A model generated the notes under the pieces. The model did not search any database. It had not been told where the DNA came from and worked only from the letters and a program-made list of their open reading frames with translations. Both the position numbers and the translations under genes were made by a program. Source: Sipunculus nudus (lineage: Eukaryota > Annelida > Sipuncula > Golfingiida > Sipunculidae). From it: a DNA stretch of 64,000 bases. Location: NCBI GenBank assembly GCA_026874595.1, contig CM049315.1, positions 58,340,889 to 58,404,888 of the forward strand. The letters run 5' to 3'. Shown here piece by piece: positions 1-14,000 of the stretch (position 1 is its first letter; each line of letters opens with the position of its first letter).

Positions 1-776
1 ATGGCACTGCCTCTAACGATGTTAAGCTTGCGGCAGGCTTTGCCTGCTAGCCACGGCACTTGTAGCTGTTGGGTATTAAAGGACACATTGCAATGGGCGC
101 CACACGGGAAGCACTATGGGAAGCAAGCCGGTCAGCTATCACGTGAACAGAGGCCAAGGTGAAGGTGAGCGTTGACAACTGTCTGCGTACATCCAGTACT
201 CCCCAAGTGGTATTTACCCTGTAACATGGTTAAAATAGATCGACAGTTCAAATTTTTTTGGCCGATGGGTGCATAATCATCTTAAGCCAAGGTAGGCCTA
301 GAAATAAGAAGTTGACGGAGCATAATTTTCTCGTCAGACAGAAAAGTTTGACTCAATGTATGACCGAACGCTAAGTGAATGAAGGCGAAGCGCTGTGGCT
401 CTGTTCATTTAACTGGGTCTACCTATCCTTAATAATATTTTGACAGTATTATTTGTGGTCTTGGGGTAGATCACAGGACGCCCCACCTTAACACCCAAAA
501 CACTGGTGTGTAATCCCAGTCAACAGGAAATGCATTTATTACTTGCACCTGAAACCTTCTAAGCGTCAAGGAAGCATTTTTTAATACATCATCACAGCCA
601 TTATAGAAGTAGTTTTATGAATTTAAAATCCATGTATTTGGGCAAAAATAGGTTTTAGGCAGTTTAGATGCCTAAACCTATTTTTAGCAATGCAGTTAAA
701 ACCATTAAAACTTTGTCTCGATGCACGTTGAATAAGACTCTGTAATAAGTGATACACAAAGTTTATATCCTTAGCA
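1..776. other. Left edge, intron or upstream sequence
   Basis: AT-rich unique sequence upstream of the first recognised NUP54 exon. I found no exon with FG repeats or a NUP54-like start here, so the missing first exon is probably left of the window. Confidence 0.4.
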
Positions 777-1039
777 GCCTCTGTTGCTCAGAGGTAGAGC
801 AAAGGACTCAAAGCTGAGAGGTCATGAGTTCAAATCTCAACTGAGGAGCAGTGAGATTTTCATGGTCGGCCCCATCCCAGGGTAAGCGCTCTGCAGACTT
901 AAAGGAAGGCTATACCCTACAGCCATGTATCACTCACAAACGAGGGCATCTTTGGGAGGTTCCAGCAATGGGGTTGATTACACACTCATGGCCTGTAGGT
1001 GCAATAAACACTGGGCCTGGGTGACGCGAGATATAAAAT
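777..1039 (+). repeat. tRNA-derived SINE-like element
   Basis: Bases 777-850 resemble a degenerate tRNA: a D-arm/A-box-like GCTCAGAGGTAGAGC, a T-arm/B-box-like GAGTTCAAATCTC, and a 6-of-7 acceptor pairing, but the anticodon stem is broken. About 190 bases of unrelated sequence follow up to a family A repeat end, as in a tRNA-derived SINE. A decayed tRNA gene is the alternative. Confidence 0.5.
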
Positions 1040-1550
1040 AAGTGACCCATGGGTCATTACGCTCAGCTGACTTTAACAATCTGTAATGTTAAATTTTACA
1101 GTGCTAAAAACAAATAAAACAGGCATAACTTGTAAAATATAGGTCACATTGACCTACTTCTTTTGTGTGCAAGAAGACTTACAAAGGACTTGTCTACATT
1201 TGAAGTTAAATGATTTGTGCTTTGTTAACAACTGGCCAGCCGTTATTTCTGAGTACAATCAAGTCAGCATTTCCAAGGACATTTGCCCTGGACCTCCCAG
1301 AATATTACACAAGAAGATACCAGAGCTCAAAATAATGTTTTCAGCCCTAAGGTCACAGAATATAGGTCACCATGGCCTAATTCCCGTTTCCAAGGAGATT
1401 TGCCTAGGACCTCACTGGATGTACAGTTAGAAGTTTCTAGGTTTAACAGTTAGGATTTGTGCCCTGTTAATGGATGGCCAGACAACCAGATGGACGGTGG
1501 ACAAAGGGTGATTGCTATAGCTCAGATGACTAACAGTCAGCTGAGCTGAA
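1040..1550 (-). repeat. Family A repeat, minus orientation, short copy
   Basis: Reading the minus strand it starts with the family hairpin (AGCTCAGCTGAC, short loop, GTCATCTGAGCTATAG at about 1547-1512). It ends with GTCAGCTGAGCGTAATGACC and the palindrome TGACCCATGGGTCA at 1042-1055. Inside are two fragments like the roughly 335-bp internal unit of longer copies. Confidence 0.75.
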
Positions 1551-1970
1551 AAAAGATAAAAGTGCTACCACCCTGTCACGTAGTTCCAAACCGAAATGGA
1601 AATCTGCATATGTAAGTACTTAGCTTAAGAATTAGATAAGTCAACTTTAAAAAAATGAAGGCGGTTACTGCTGCCAAAAAAAAAAGGTTAAAAAAGAAGT
1701 GTAAAAAAAGTTTAAAGCCTGTGCATAATTTGATTTTAATAAAAATAATCTTCCAAAGAAAGTCTCATTTATATGGTCCAGGTCTAGGTTGATTTGGGAC
1801 TCCGTGTCATTGATCAGCCTATCAGCTGAGCATGACGACCCATGGTTCACTTAGTGACATGTTGGTAGCTCTCTAAACTGACATGTTAGTGATGCTGTAA
1901 CATGTGTGGTCTACATGTGTGGTTGAATATATTATGTTTTGCTTTCAACATACACTTTTATTCATTAAAG
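1551..1970. other. NUP54 intron sequence
   Basis: AT-rich with A-runs; no gene or repeat recognised. Confidence 0.5.
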
Positions 1971-2060
1971 GTTTTGGCTTTGGAGGAGGAACAACAACTA
2001 CAGCAGGTGGTAGCACCTTCAACTTTGGTGGAACGACTACATCCACAGCTCCAGCCACAG
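1971..2060 (+). CDS. NUP54: NUP54 exon, first FG exon in window
   Basis: The acceptor ttcattaaag precedes GTTTTGGC and the donor is ACAG|gtaaaa. It begins with two bases of a split Gly codon and ends in phase 1. It encodes FGFGGG followed by a Thr/Ser-rich spacer and FNFGG, typical cohesive FG-repeat sequence. Confidence 0.85.
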
Positions 2061-5000
2061 GTAAAATGTTTGTTTGCACCATAGGCATAAAATATATGTG
2101 ACATTGAAAGGAAAAAAAATCTTTAGATCTTCAGAAAGGTGATAATAAAGTTAAAAGAATGGGGTGCTGTGTTTGTATACATGGGTGTCATTCCATGCTA
2201 AATCACCCACAGACTCCAAGATGGCCTATTCAGATTTTCATGGAATTTTTTTGCAAGAAACTACAAAGGTATGATGAACACATGCAAATATATATATTTT
2301 TAAAGGGTACTTGAAGCCCTTTTTATATTTCTATTTCAAAGTTTTAGCTTTTTCAGAAGCCACAAGTGTAATTGTTCCCCCAATCATGGAAAAATGTGAT
2401 GGATTTTTGTTAAAGGTCATAAAAATGTCATTAAAAATTGATCTGCTGAAAGTGTGTAAACCCTGGTAGGGGACATTCTTCACTGTATGCTACTTTTTTA
2501 TATAACAATAAGATAGACATTTAACCATTTGGCACCTTTTGTTGTCCCCGCTCCGCAAATGCGGGGGACATTGATTTGGGTTTTTCTGTCTGTCTGTCAG
2601 TCTGTCTGTCTCTCTGTCCGTCAGTCAGGTTATGTTTCCATGCAATAACTTTCCTAAATATTATCCCATTTCATTCAAATTTTGGTCAGTGATTGCTCTC
2701 ATGCTTACCTTGGTTGGAATTGGTTTTGGAGTGTCTGGCTTCTGTCTGTATGTCTGTCAAGTTTTTGTTTCCGTGCGATAACTTTCCTAAATATTATCTG
2801 ATTTCATTCAAATTTGGTCAGTGATTGCTCTCATGGATACCTTGGTTGGGATTAGTTTTGGAGTGTCTGGCTTCTGTCTGTCTGTCACTTTGTCTGTCTG
2901 TCAGGTTTTAATTTCCATGCGATAACTTTCATAAATATTATCTGATTTCATTCAAATTTTGGTCAGTGATTGCTCTAATGCTTACCTTGGTTGGGATTAG
3001 TTTTGGAGTGTCTGGCTTTTGTCTGTCTGTCTGTCACTGTCTGTCCGTCTGTCAGGTTTTCGTTTCCGTGCGATTACTTTCCTAAATATTATCTGATTTC
3101 ATTCAAATTTGGGTCAGTGATTGCTCTCATGCATACCTTGGTTTGGATTGGTTTTGGGTTGTCGGGCTTGTCTGTCTGTCTGTCACTTTGTCTGTCTGTC
3201 TTTCAGGTCATCATTTCCATGAGATAACTTTCATAAATATTATTCGATTTCATTCAGATTTTGGTCAGTGATTGCTGTCATGCTTACCTTGGTTGGGATT
3301 AGTTTTGAAGTGTCTGGCTTCTGTCTCTCTGTGTGTCTGTCACTTTGTCTGACTGTCTGTCAGGTTTTCGTTTCCGTGCAATAACTTGCCTAAATATTAT
3401 CCGATTTCATTCAAATTTGGGTCAGTGATTGCTCTCATGCATACCCTGGTTGGGATTTTTAGCTCAGCTGACTATAAGTCATCTGAGCTATAGTCGTGGT
3501 CCATTGTCCGTCGTCCGTCCGTCTGTCCGTCCGTCCGTCCGTCCGTAGATGTGGCACGTTTTGAAACCGTAAGACCTAGGAATCCCAAATTCAGCATAAT
3601 GTTAGATGTCCCCAAGATCTCCTACCAAGCCGAAAACTGGGTCTTTGCGACTTCGTTCCTTTGAGAAATTAAGGAAAAACCTCAATTTTTTATTAAAATC
3701 CTATTTTCACACTTCAGGACTGCCTAATATCAAAACCACTCATCTGTTTTTCCTCATATTTACCATAAATATTCCTCTATATAGTTTCTATGTACATGCC
3801 AGATATTAAGTCAGTATTATATAATTTAAAAAAGTTATGGGCCCAAACAAAATGGACTTTGTAAAAATCAGGAAAAATAATAACTCACTTAACATGAAAA
3901 ATTTTGAAACTAGAGTCTATTTTATCAAGTATATAACTATGTTTAATTAAGATTCAATTGTTTACCCAAAATTAGATCTGAATTTTGTAAATTTTTTAAG
4001 TTATTAGCATAAAAAAAAAATCAGTACCTTAAATTTTGCCTAACTTTGACCATGGCACGTTTTTTTCCTGTAAGCACCATTGATTTAATTTTCACAGCAT
4101 GTAATCATAAATATTTAGTTTGTCTAAATCTGAAATTTGAAAATAAAAGCTTGAAAATTAAGCTAGTTATTGATTTTTTTCTGTAGTCACTTGCTTTGAT
4201 TACAGATGCAGGGTCCCACTCCAGGTCACTGGAAGTCAGCTATGCCAGGGTTTCTGATTTGTTACAGTCACTGGGGGAGATCCCCTGCTGTGACAGGTGT
4301 ACAGTTATCTCATATCACCACCTCGATCACCCCCCCCCCCCCCCCCCCCCCCCCCCCGAAAACCAACCCACCAAGTGTTATGCAGTAATTGTTATTGTTT
4401 TCACTGTATCTTCTTAATTGTAATGCTGTTTCCACTCCGATATGCAAAAACTTTCCTTGAAAAAATAATTCAAGGTGTAATCCAGAAAAATGCAATGTTG
4501 TGTAATGTAGCATTTTTAAAGAAATCAATTTTCTTTTAAATGATTTTAACAAATATAAATGAACCCATCAGTATGCTTAAATTATTATAAAATATGAAGC
4601 ACATTATGGATAAATAAAGACACAATTAAAAATTGTGAAATCTTAATCAAATATTATTTTTAGATATTTATTGTTTTACAGATTTAAAAGATATATTTTT
4701 GTGGTACAAAATAAATAAACATTTGTATGCATGATGTGGTGTTATCTGACAAGATTGAGATTTATGATGATGCAATTGAGAATTATGAATCAACTTTTAT
4801 ATTCAGATATATATGTTATATTGGAAATGTATAGAAATATAAACTTAGATTAGAAAATAATTGATGTGATAAAAAAATCAGGATTTAATACAAACATTTG
4901 TTCATTATTTTCCTGCCTCAGCAGAATTTGAGATCAGGCTTTGTTTGCCCTGTTTTATGTTGTTAATTAGCTATATTTCAACTGTATACATTTCATAAAA

Positions 5001-8000
5001 AAAATACATATATATTTAATAATATATATTATACAAAAAAATAGATTCAATTGAACAAATGTGTAAACTACTGAAATGTCAACAGTTAATCGAAAAGCCA
5101 ACTAATGATCATGGTAATAGTACAGATCATTTGTTCACAAACTGCTCACATGCTTTAGTTTCAACATTAGGAAACACATAGTCAGGTCACAAAATATTTT
5201 TTGCAACAATTTCTTGTTAATCAATACAAACCAATCATATAAACCAACCATGGCCTTTATTACCTCTTCCTCTTACACTTTATCTCCATTAGATATTATT
5301 TAGATTTTTACCTTCAAGGTTAACGTCAGCTGAGCACAGTGACCCATAGGTCCCTTGTTTTTTATTGTCTGCTTCTGTCTGTCACTCTGTCTCTCCGTCC
5401 TTTATCAAGCATGAAAAACAACAAGATCCCAAAGCGGGGGACATTAATTCCATGAATTGGCTTGTTATTTCAGGTTTCAGCTTTGGGCAGCCAAAGACAT
5501 CCGGCACAGGGTTTGGAGGATTAGGTGGCAGCACAGGGTTTGGTACCAGTACAGGGTTTGGTACCGGCACATCATTTGGGACCAGCACAGGGTTTGGCGG
5601 AGTAGGGACAGGGTTTGGCACCAGCACAGCTACAGGATTTGGTGGTGGCCTGAACACAGGATTTGGTGCACAGCAAGGTGATATATCAAATATGCTACTT
5701 GTTGAGAAGTATATATTAGACATGGTCTTTTTTCATACACCCATCTATGAAATGACATATTATGGGATACCAACTATCCGTTTCTCTGTTAACTTTAAGT
5801 GTGGCCATGATAACTTACCAGGATTTTCATGGAACTCCTTATGAATATCACCCAATACAGTTTCTCATCTGTATTACATTCTCAACAAAATTTACGCATA
5901 TTTAATGCATATTTTAAGTTGGGTCAGGCAATTTTTAGCTCAGCTGACTATAAGTCATCTGAGCTATAGTCGTGGTCCATTGTCCGTCGTCCGTCCATCC
6001 GTAAGACTGGCACGTTTTGACACCGTTGGACCTACGAATCTAAAATTCGGACTACAGTTAGATGTCCCCAAAATCTCCTACCATGCCGAAAATTGGGTCA
6101 ATAGGACTTCGTTTCTCTGAGATATTAAAGAAAAACCTCATTTTTAGCTCAGCTGACTGAAAGTCATCTGAGCTATAGCGATCACTCTTTGTCCGTCGTC
6201 CGTCTGTCCATCTGTCTGTCGGTTAACCAGGCACAAATCGTAACTGCTGGACCTAGAACCTTGTAACTATAAAAAATCTCCTTGGAAACCAGAAATTAGG
6301 TCTCTGTTACCCATATCCTTTGAGCTATGTGGCCCCAAAGTACCCCCCAGAAAAGTCAAAAATTTCATACAAAAACTTCAATATCTCATTAACTACTTGA
6401 CTGATGGTCATGATTTTTGGCATACATATTGATCATGAGATGTTACATCACTTCCTGCAGACTGGTGGCGCAACCTGTATTTTTCGATTTTTTACGAATT
6501 TTTTTCTCTATTTTTGAGACCTTTAAAAATGTGAACATCTGTTAACAAGGCACAAATCATAAAGACTGGACTTAGAATCTTAATTCTTGACACATTGAGA
6601 GGTCCATGAAAAATCTCCTTGGAAACCTGAAATTAGGTCTCTGTTACCCATATCCTTTGAGCTATCGGGCCCCAAAGTACCCCCCAGAATAGTAAAAAAT
6701 TTCATACAAAAACTTCAATATCTCAATAACTACATCACTGATGGTCTTCATTTTTGGCATACATATTGATCATGAGATGTTCGATCAGTTCCTGCAGACT
6801 GGTGGCGCCACCTGTACTGTTTGATTTTTTACGATTTTTTCCTCTATTTTTGAGACCTTTGAGGATGCTGTCATCTGTTAGCGTGGCACAAATTGTAACG
6901 ACTGGACCTAGAATCTTCATTTTCGACACACTGAGAGACCTATGAAAAGTCTCCATGGAAACCAGAAATTAGGTCTCTGTTACCCATATCCTTCGAGCTA
7001 TGGGGCCCAAAATTACCCCCCAGAATAGTCAAAAATTTCATACAAAAACTTCAATATCTCATTAACTACATCACTGATGGTCATGATTTTCGACATACAT
7101 ATTGATCATGAGATGTTTCATCAGTTTGTGCAGACTGGTGGCGCCACCTGTATTTTTCAATGTTCACGAATTGTTTTCTCCATTTTTGAGACCTTTAAGG
7201 ATGTAGTTATCTGTCAACAGGGTACAAATCGTAACGACTGGACCTAGAATCTTCGTTCTTGACACACAGGGAGACCCATGATAAGTCTCCATGGAAACCT
7301 GAAATTTGGTCTCTGTTACCCATATCCTTTGAGCTATGGCACTCCAAAGTACAGCTCAGAATAATGGAAAATTTTATACAAAAGCTAAAGTATCTGAACA
7401 ACTAATGCAGAGATAACCATAATTGTTTGCATGGATATTGATCATGGAGTGTTTCATAAGTTTCTGCAGACTGGTGGCACCACCTGTATTTGTTCGGTTT
7501 TTTTTACGAAATTTTTCTGTATTTTTGAGACCTTTAAAGATATGAACATCTGTTAACAGGGCACAAATCATAAAAACTGGACCAAGAATCTTCATTCTTG
7601 ACACACAGGGAGACCCATGAAAAGTCTCCATGGAAACTTGAAATTAGGTCTCTGTTACCCATATTCTTTAAGCTGTATGGGTCCAAAATACCCCCCCCCC
7701 CCCCCCCATGAATAATGGAAAATTTGATACAAAAACTGCAGTATTTCAATAACTACAACACTGATGGTCATGATTTTCGGCATACATATTGATCATGAGC
7801 TGTTCCATCAGTTTCTGCAGACTGGGCGTGCCACCTCTATTTTTTTTTCAAATTTTTACGAATTTTTTTCTTTTTTTTGAGACCTTTAAAGATGTGGTTA
7901 TCTGTCAACAGGGTACAAATCGCAACAACTGGACCTAGAATCTTCATTCTTGTCATGCAAGGAGGCCCATGAAAGGTGCCTGTGGAAACTTGAAATTAGG

Positions 8001-11000
8001 TCTCTGTTACCCATATCCTTCAAGCTATAGGACTCCGAAGTATCCCTCAGAATAATGGACAATTTGATACAAAAACTAAAGTATCTGAACAACTAATGCA
8101 GAGATCACCATAATTTTTTGCATGGATATTGACCATTAAGCGTTTTTATTAGTTTCTGCAGACTGGTGGAGCCACCTGTATTTTTGTATCCGCCAAAACA
8201 AAGTTTTGCGGATACTATGTTTTTGACCGAGTTCCTCCGCCGTGGCGGCGTTCGTTTCCAGAGAGCTCCTTGGAGACTAATGGACCGATTTTTCCCAAAC
8301 TTACACCTATTATTGGGTCACATGTGAACTGGTGCCTAACCAATTTGCATTGACCTCTGACCTTTCCTCTCTATCCAGTGTCCATTTGTGGGTCTGTTTC
8401 CACTCATAAACCCTCATATCTCGGGAACCGTTTGACCGATCAGGAAATAAAATTGATACAAATGTAGCCCTTGGATTGCTTTATAACATACACAAAAAAT
8501 GGTGGCGCAACCTGTAACCATGTTTGCACAGTGTCCATCTGTTCATCTGCCTTGGGTTAAAATCACTCATATCTCTGCAGTGAATTGACTAATTCACCTG
8601 AAATTCGTCATGAGTATACATCCAGGATAGCTTTCTTGATTTTATGACAGGTGGTGCCACCTACATTCACGTTCACGCTGATGACATCCAAGCTTATATC
8701 TCGGGAACCGTTTGACTGATCAGGAAATAAAATTTATACAAATGTAGCCCTTTGATAGCTCTGTAACATACACAAAAAATGGTGGCGCCACCTGTAACAA
8801 TGTTTGCACAGCGTCTGTCTGTTAGTCTGCCGTGGCCTAAAATTACTCATTTCCCTGTAGTGGTTCGACATAACTGCCTAAAATTTTGCAGGTTTATACA
8901 TCGTGGACAGCTTTCTTGATTTTATGACAGGTGGCGCCACCTACATTCTAGTTAACGCTGGACACATCCAAGCTCATATCTCAGGAACCATTTGACCGAT
9001 TGGGCCAAAATTGTGCATGTGTTTAGATCTCACATAGGTCTTTATCATACACAAAACTGGAGGGGTTACCTGCAAAGATTTTTGCACAGTGTTTGTCTGT
9101 TTGTCTGCCATGGGCAAAAATCGCTCATATACATGTAGTGGTTTGACTTTTCTGCCTAAAATTTTGCAGGTGTATACAATTGGACAGATTTCTGGATTTG
9201 TGGTAGGTGGCACAACCTACATACACATTTAGGCTGCAGACATCCATGCTAATATGCAACATACCTCACTCTATTTCCCCTTGCCACTCAATCCATGCCT
9301 CACTATCCGATTTTGGCAGATACATGTAGTCACTTGTCGGTTACCCGTATTCTAGTTTTAAAAGTTTACACATTTTTCTCTATTTTTGAGATATATAAAT
9401 ACAGACTAAACCTTGGCCTGTTGGTTAATCTGTTTGATGCTTCAGTTGAATGGGTATATACTACCATTCTGGTGATAAAATTTCCTTTTGCGAATCTCTT
9501 CCCAGTCAGCTGAGCGTCATGACCCATGGGTCACTTGTTTTAATAGAAATCTATTTTCACACTTCAGGACTGCCTAATATCAAAACCACTCATCTGGTTT
9601 TCTTCATATTTACCATAAATATTCCTCTGTATAGTTCCTATGTACATGCCAGATATTAAGTCAGTATTATATAATTTTAAAAAGTTATGGGCCAAAACAT
9701 AATGGACTTTGTAAAAAAATCAGGAAGATATTTGGTCACTTAAGACCAAAAGTGTTAAAGGTAGGGACTTTTTTCCAGTAATACAACTTTAATTAATCAA
9801 AATTTAATTGTATACCAAAAATTAAATCAAAATCTGTTAAATTTTTTTAAATATTGGCAAAAATATAAAATTGGTACCTTAAATTTTGCCCAACTTTGGC
9901 CACGGCAAGTTTTTTTCCTGTAAGTACTGTGGATTTAATTTTCACAGCATGTATACATAGGGATTTAATCTGTTAAAATCTGAAATTTGAAAATAAAAGC
10001 TGCAAAATTAGGCTAGTTATTGAATTTTTTTGGAGGCTCTTGTTGTATTCCCTTACATTGTCAAGCAGTCCACTTTGATGACTGTAGGTCATTCAGTGCA
10101 CATCTCTATGCTCCCCAGGCTGTTGGAATAATTTTAGATGTCCCCAAAATTTCCTATCATACCAAAAATTGGGTCATTAGGACTTTGTTCCTTCAAGATA
10201 TTAAGGAAAAAAACTCCGTTTTCCATAAAAAAAGCCATTGTTACACTTCAAGGCTGCCTAATATCAAAACCACTGATCTGTTTTTGATCGTATTTAGTAT
10301 TCACATTCTTTCATACATTTTCTATGAACATACCAAAAATTAGGTCAGTATTGGGTATTATTTTGAAGTAATGGGCCAAAACATAATGCAATTTTTTAAA
10401 AAATCAGGAAATATATTTACTCACCTAACATGAGAATTGCTGAACCTAGAGATTTTTTTCAGGAATATAACTTTATTTTATCAAGATTCAATTGTTTACC
10501 CAAAATTAGATCTGAATTTTGCAAATTTTTCAAGTTATTAGCATAAATAAAAAACCAATACCTTAAATTTTGTCCAACTTTGGCACTGTTGATTTAATTT
10601 TCACAGCATATATACATAAGGATTTAATCTTTTAAAATCTGAAATTTCAAAGAAATTTATTGGAAAGAATAGCTTTTATTCATGTTTTCATACACCATGT
10701 CAAGTGTTGTTTACATCTAGCCCACAGCCTTCACTTGCATTATGTAACCCACCCCAGGCAGCTTGCCTTGGGTCAGCTTGGCCACCCCCAGCAGGCTTCC
10801 TCTCTGCCCTGCATTCCTCGCCCACCCCCCCCCCCCCCCCAGATGGTGCATATACTAGATGAATGTTATTATTTTCTGTATTTGATTCATTCTTATTCTA
10901 GGCTATGCTACATTTTAGATTTTGTATTGTACCACCAGGGTTACAATGATTAAAGTGTACATTTAATTGTGTCCACAAAGTGGTGTATTGCTATGAAAGT

Positions 11001-14000
11001 GTGGATGTTCATGAGATAAGTAATTCCATACTTCAGATGAGTAAAAACTTCACCAGGTGTGAAATTGACTATTAATTCCAGTAATAAATTAAAACTGGGA
11101 TAGTAATTTGCACAGTGATATTGTTTGTCCCTCATTCAACCAACAGTGTGTATACTTTATTTGAAAAGATGTTTTATTTTATCAAATTTACTGAATCTTT
11201 TATTTTATTTTGGTGAATAAAATTAAGCATGTACTGAAAACCCCAATGTGCAAACCTTTATAATAGTGATTCAAGGAATATTCTTGTAGATGCCATGTTG
11301 TGGCATTATTTTCTTTTAAATTCAGTTTAAACATTATGATTTAAAAATAATAAAATATATGTGTATGCATAATATGACCCAATATGAGCTACACTCTGGA
11401 TATATGATGATTGCAACTTTTGCAACAATTCTAATATTTTAACTTATAGTTTCAGTTTTTTACTCTGTATATATAATGATTGCAACTTTTGCAACAATTC
11501 TAAAAAATTAATTTATATTTTCAGTTTTTTTTATTAAAAATTTATAAAACATGTAGATAAAAAAATGATTCAGATAAAAACTTCTTAATGGAAAAAGTGG
11601 ATATGCTTAAAAAAATTGACTTATATATAAACTTAAATGCATTATTCCCTTGAAAGTGAAATAAAGGTATTAGTCCATTCTGTCCACTTGCCTGTCCATC
11701 TGTAAATTTTCATATGCATCACAGTATCTCAAAACTTTTACTGTTTTTCTTCATGACAGTCTTGTCAGAGTATTAGTTTGCAATCATATATTTAGAACTT
11801 TACTATAACCAAGTAGGAGGGCCCCTTTCCTCTTAGCTTTTCATATTCTTATATAAATGAAAAACATTACAATAGAGTATTTCTACATCCATCTTCATGC
11901 TGCCCTCACTTTTCCCTTCTCCGAACCCCATCCCAAAGTCAGCCTCAATAAGCAAGAACAAGATGAATCAGATATATTCATACTTTAAAATTATTATAAC
12001 TATTCGTCCATAGGTACCTATGTACATGCCAGAAATTATGTCAATATTGTGTAATATGTAGACATAGTGGGCATCACAATAATGTACCTTGTCAAGACTA
12101 AAGAGATATTGTGTCATACAGTCACAAATTCATAAATCACTTCATCAGCGTAGTTAATCATAACATCATATCTGTCAAATTGAAAGCTTGCAGACTACCA
12201 TACACTTTAGATCCTTCAACAAATAGCCTTATCATCATTCTACTACTGCTTATTACTGCTGTCATTGCATTCATATTTGCTCAAATATATCACAATTTTC
12301 AACCCCTCCTAATTAAATAAAAAATAAACCACTATATTTGACTCTATTAATCCATCAGTCAGGTAATTTCATTTATCATTTACTCACATATTACATTACA
12401 TTCCTTTATAATAGCCCAACATGTCCATGATATTCATAAGCTTTATGGACTCGATATAGTATCACAGTGGAGAAACATTTATAGTCCAATCACGATCAGT
12501 TGAGCGCTGTGACCCATGGGTCCCTTGTTTTGGGTACTGGACCCCATTTCAGGTAGATAGAAAAGTTAATTTTGTGCCCTTTATAATGATGGAAGATTCA
12601 AGGAAGTTTAAACAGCAGTGAGCACTCTCGAGTAACATGTGTCATGGTATTAAATAAAGCCACATTTGAATTTTGATGTATTATTTGCACCAAATAAAAC
12701 TTGTTTTCGGTCATTCCATTCCTGGTTAGGGTGGGTGTATGCAGATAAATCATTGGTTCCCTCATCTGTAAGCTTGAACAAGATTACTCCTAAGATTCCT
12801 GAACCAGCGTTATTGCAGTAGCAAATATTTTTCCTCAGATTTTGTGCATAGTTCACAGACTATGAAGCATTTGGCTGCTGGCCTGCAAGCTGTTGTTTGT
12901 TCTGACAAGTTCCCTTGAATTTCATTTCTTCAATAACTTTGATAAATCCAGATTGACAACCATGGCTTGCACTGTTTATATGTTATGTCATCAGAGAAGG
13001 GAGTGGATGGATAGTCATACATGTAATGAGTATTAATAAGAATATGCTCAGTTTCTGAGTACACACAACTGGATAGTAGTGGCAGGAATCAGTTGTAAAA
13101 TAAAGTTTGATGATTGAAAGAAAATAATGTCCGATGATCAATTATTATTTGAATATTTCATGTGCTTTCTATATTCCTGTAAAATATGCTAATATAAGTC
13201 AGTACTTACGTAAAGACTCCATACATTTTGTAATCATTATTTCAGATAACAGGACTTCTTTGCATGTACATACATAAGCATTCATGATTCAGTTATACAA
13301 AGATAAGAGAATCAGAGAATGACCGATCATCAATGTAACTGATTAATTGGCACACCACTGCTGGACAGTCTTAACTTTTATGTTCTATATAAACAGGACA
13401 GCAACAACAACAACAGCAACAGAATACTCAGGCCAAGCAGCTGGCAGCCCTAGTGACAGCAGTGACACAGCCAGTGTATTTTGGAGATGAGCGTGACAGT
13501 ATGCTGGCCAAGTGGAACCAGCTTCAGGCATTCTGGGGTGTGGGGAAGGCATTCTACGCACAGCAGGGAGCAGTGGATCTCACTCCAGAAAACATCTACT
13601 GTAGATTTAAGGTCAGCACTAGCACTAGACTGTGTTTTCATGGGTATATTGGTGATGAGATTTTCAAATAATATAATTAATTAAAAGCAGTTTGTTGGGG
13701 GGGGGATCTTGTTTTTGTTTTGGCGAGTGAGTGTCTGCATCTTTGTCAGCGTCCACACTTGTGAGAAGCTTGTATCTCAGACACACTGCCAACTATCAAA
13801 ATTGTATCATATTTCTATATAACGGGGGTGAATAATTGTATCCGCCAAAACAAAGTTCTGCTGCTGCAATGGTTTCTGGAATAGAACTCTGAGACCACTG
13901 GACAGATTTTCTGAAACTTTACACCATTAGCGGGTCACATGTGAACTGGCGCCAAAATATTTTGTGTTGACCTCTGACCTTTCCTCTCTCCAGTGCGTCC

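Larger units (their letters stand above)
2546..5446 (+). repeat. Family C repeat, interrupted by a family A copy
   Basis: The 5' end is a hairpin TGTCCCCGC...GCGGGGGACA (about 2552-2571). About six tandem units of 135-155 bp follow, each with a CTGTCTGT run and taactttcctaaatattat. The copy is split at 3460, resumes at 5361 with the same CTGTCTGT unit, and ends with GCGGGGGACATTAATTC at 5431-5446, which echoes the 5' hairpin arm. Class unknown; it has no coding sequence. Confidence 0.65.
5937..12530 (+). repeat. Family A repeat, outer copy, interrupted by another family A copy
   Basis: Left part 5937-6140 begins with the family hairpin and GTCCGTCG run; it is cut in a T-run and continues at 9541 with tattttcacacttcaggact, the sequence that follows in the 3461 copy. 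The likely 3' end is GATCAGTTGAGCGCTGTGAC plus CCATGGGTCCCTTGTTT near 12495-12530. Another degenerate internal segment (10130-10370) and a 16-base poly(C) at 10825-10840 lie inside. Boundaries in the AT-rich interior are approximate. Confidence 0.5.

Noticed and set aside
777-850. Functional tRNA-Leu gene
   Set aside because: A/B-box-like motifs are present but the anticodon stem does not pair, which fits a SINE head better.
5382-5723. Pro-rich minus-strand open frame
   Set aside because: It is the complement of the GFG-repeat exon of NUP54.
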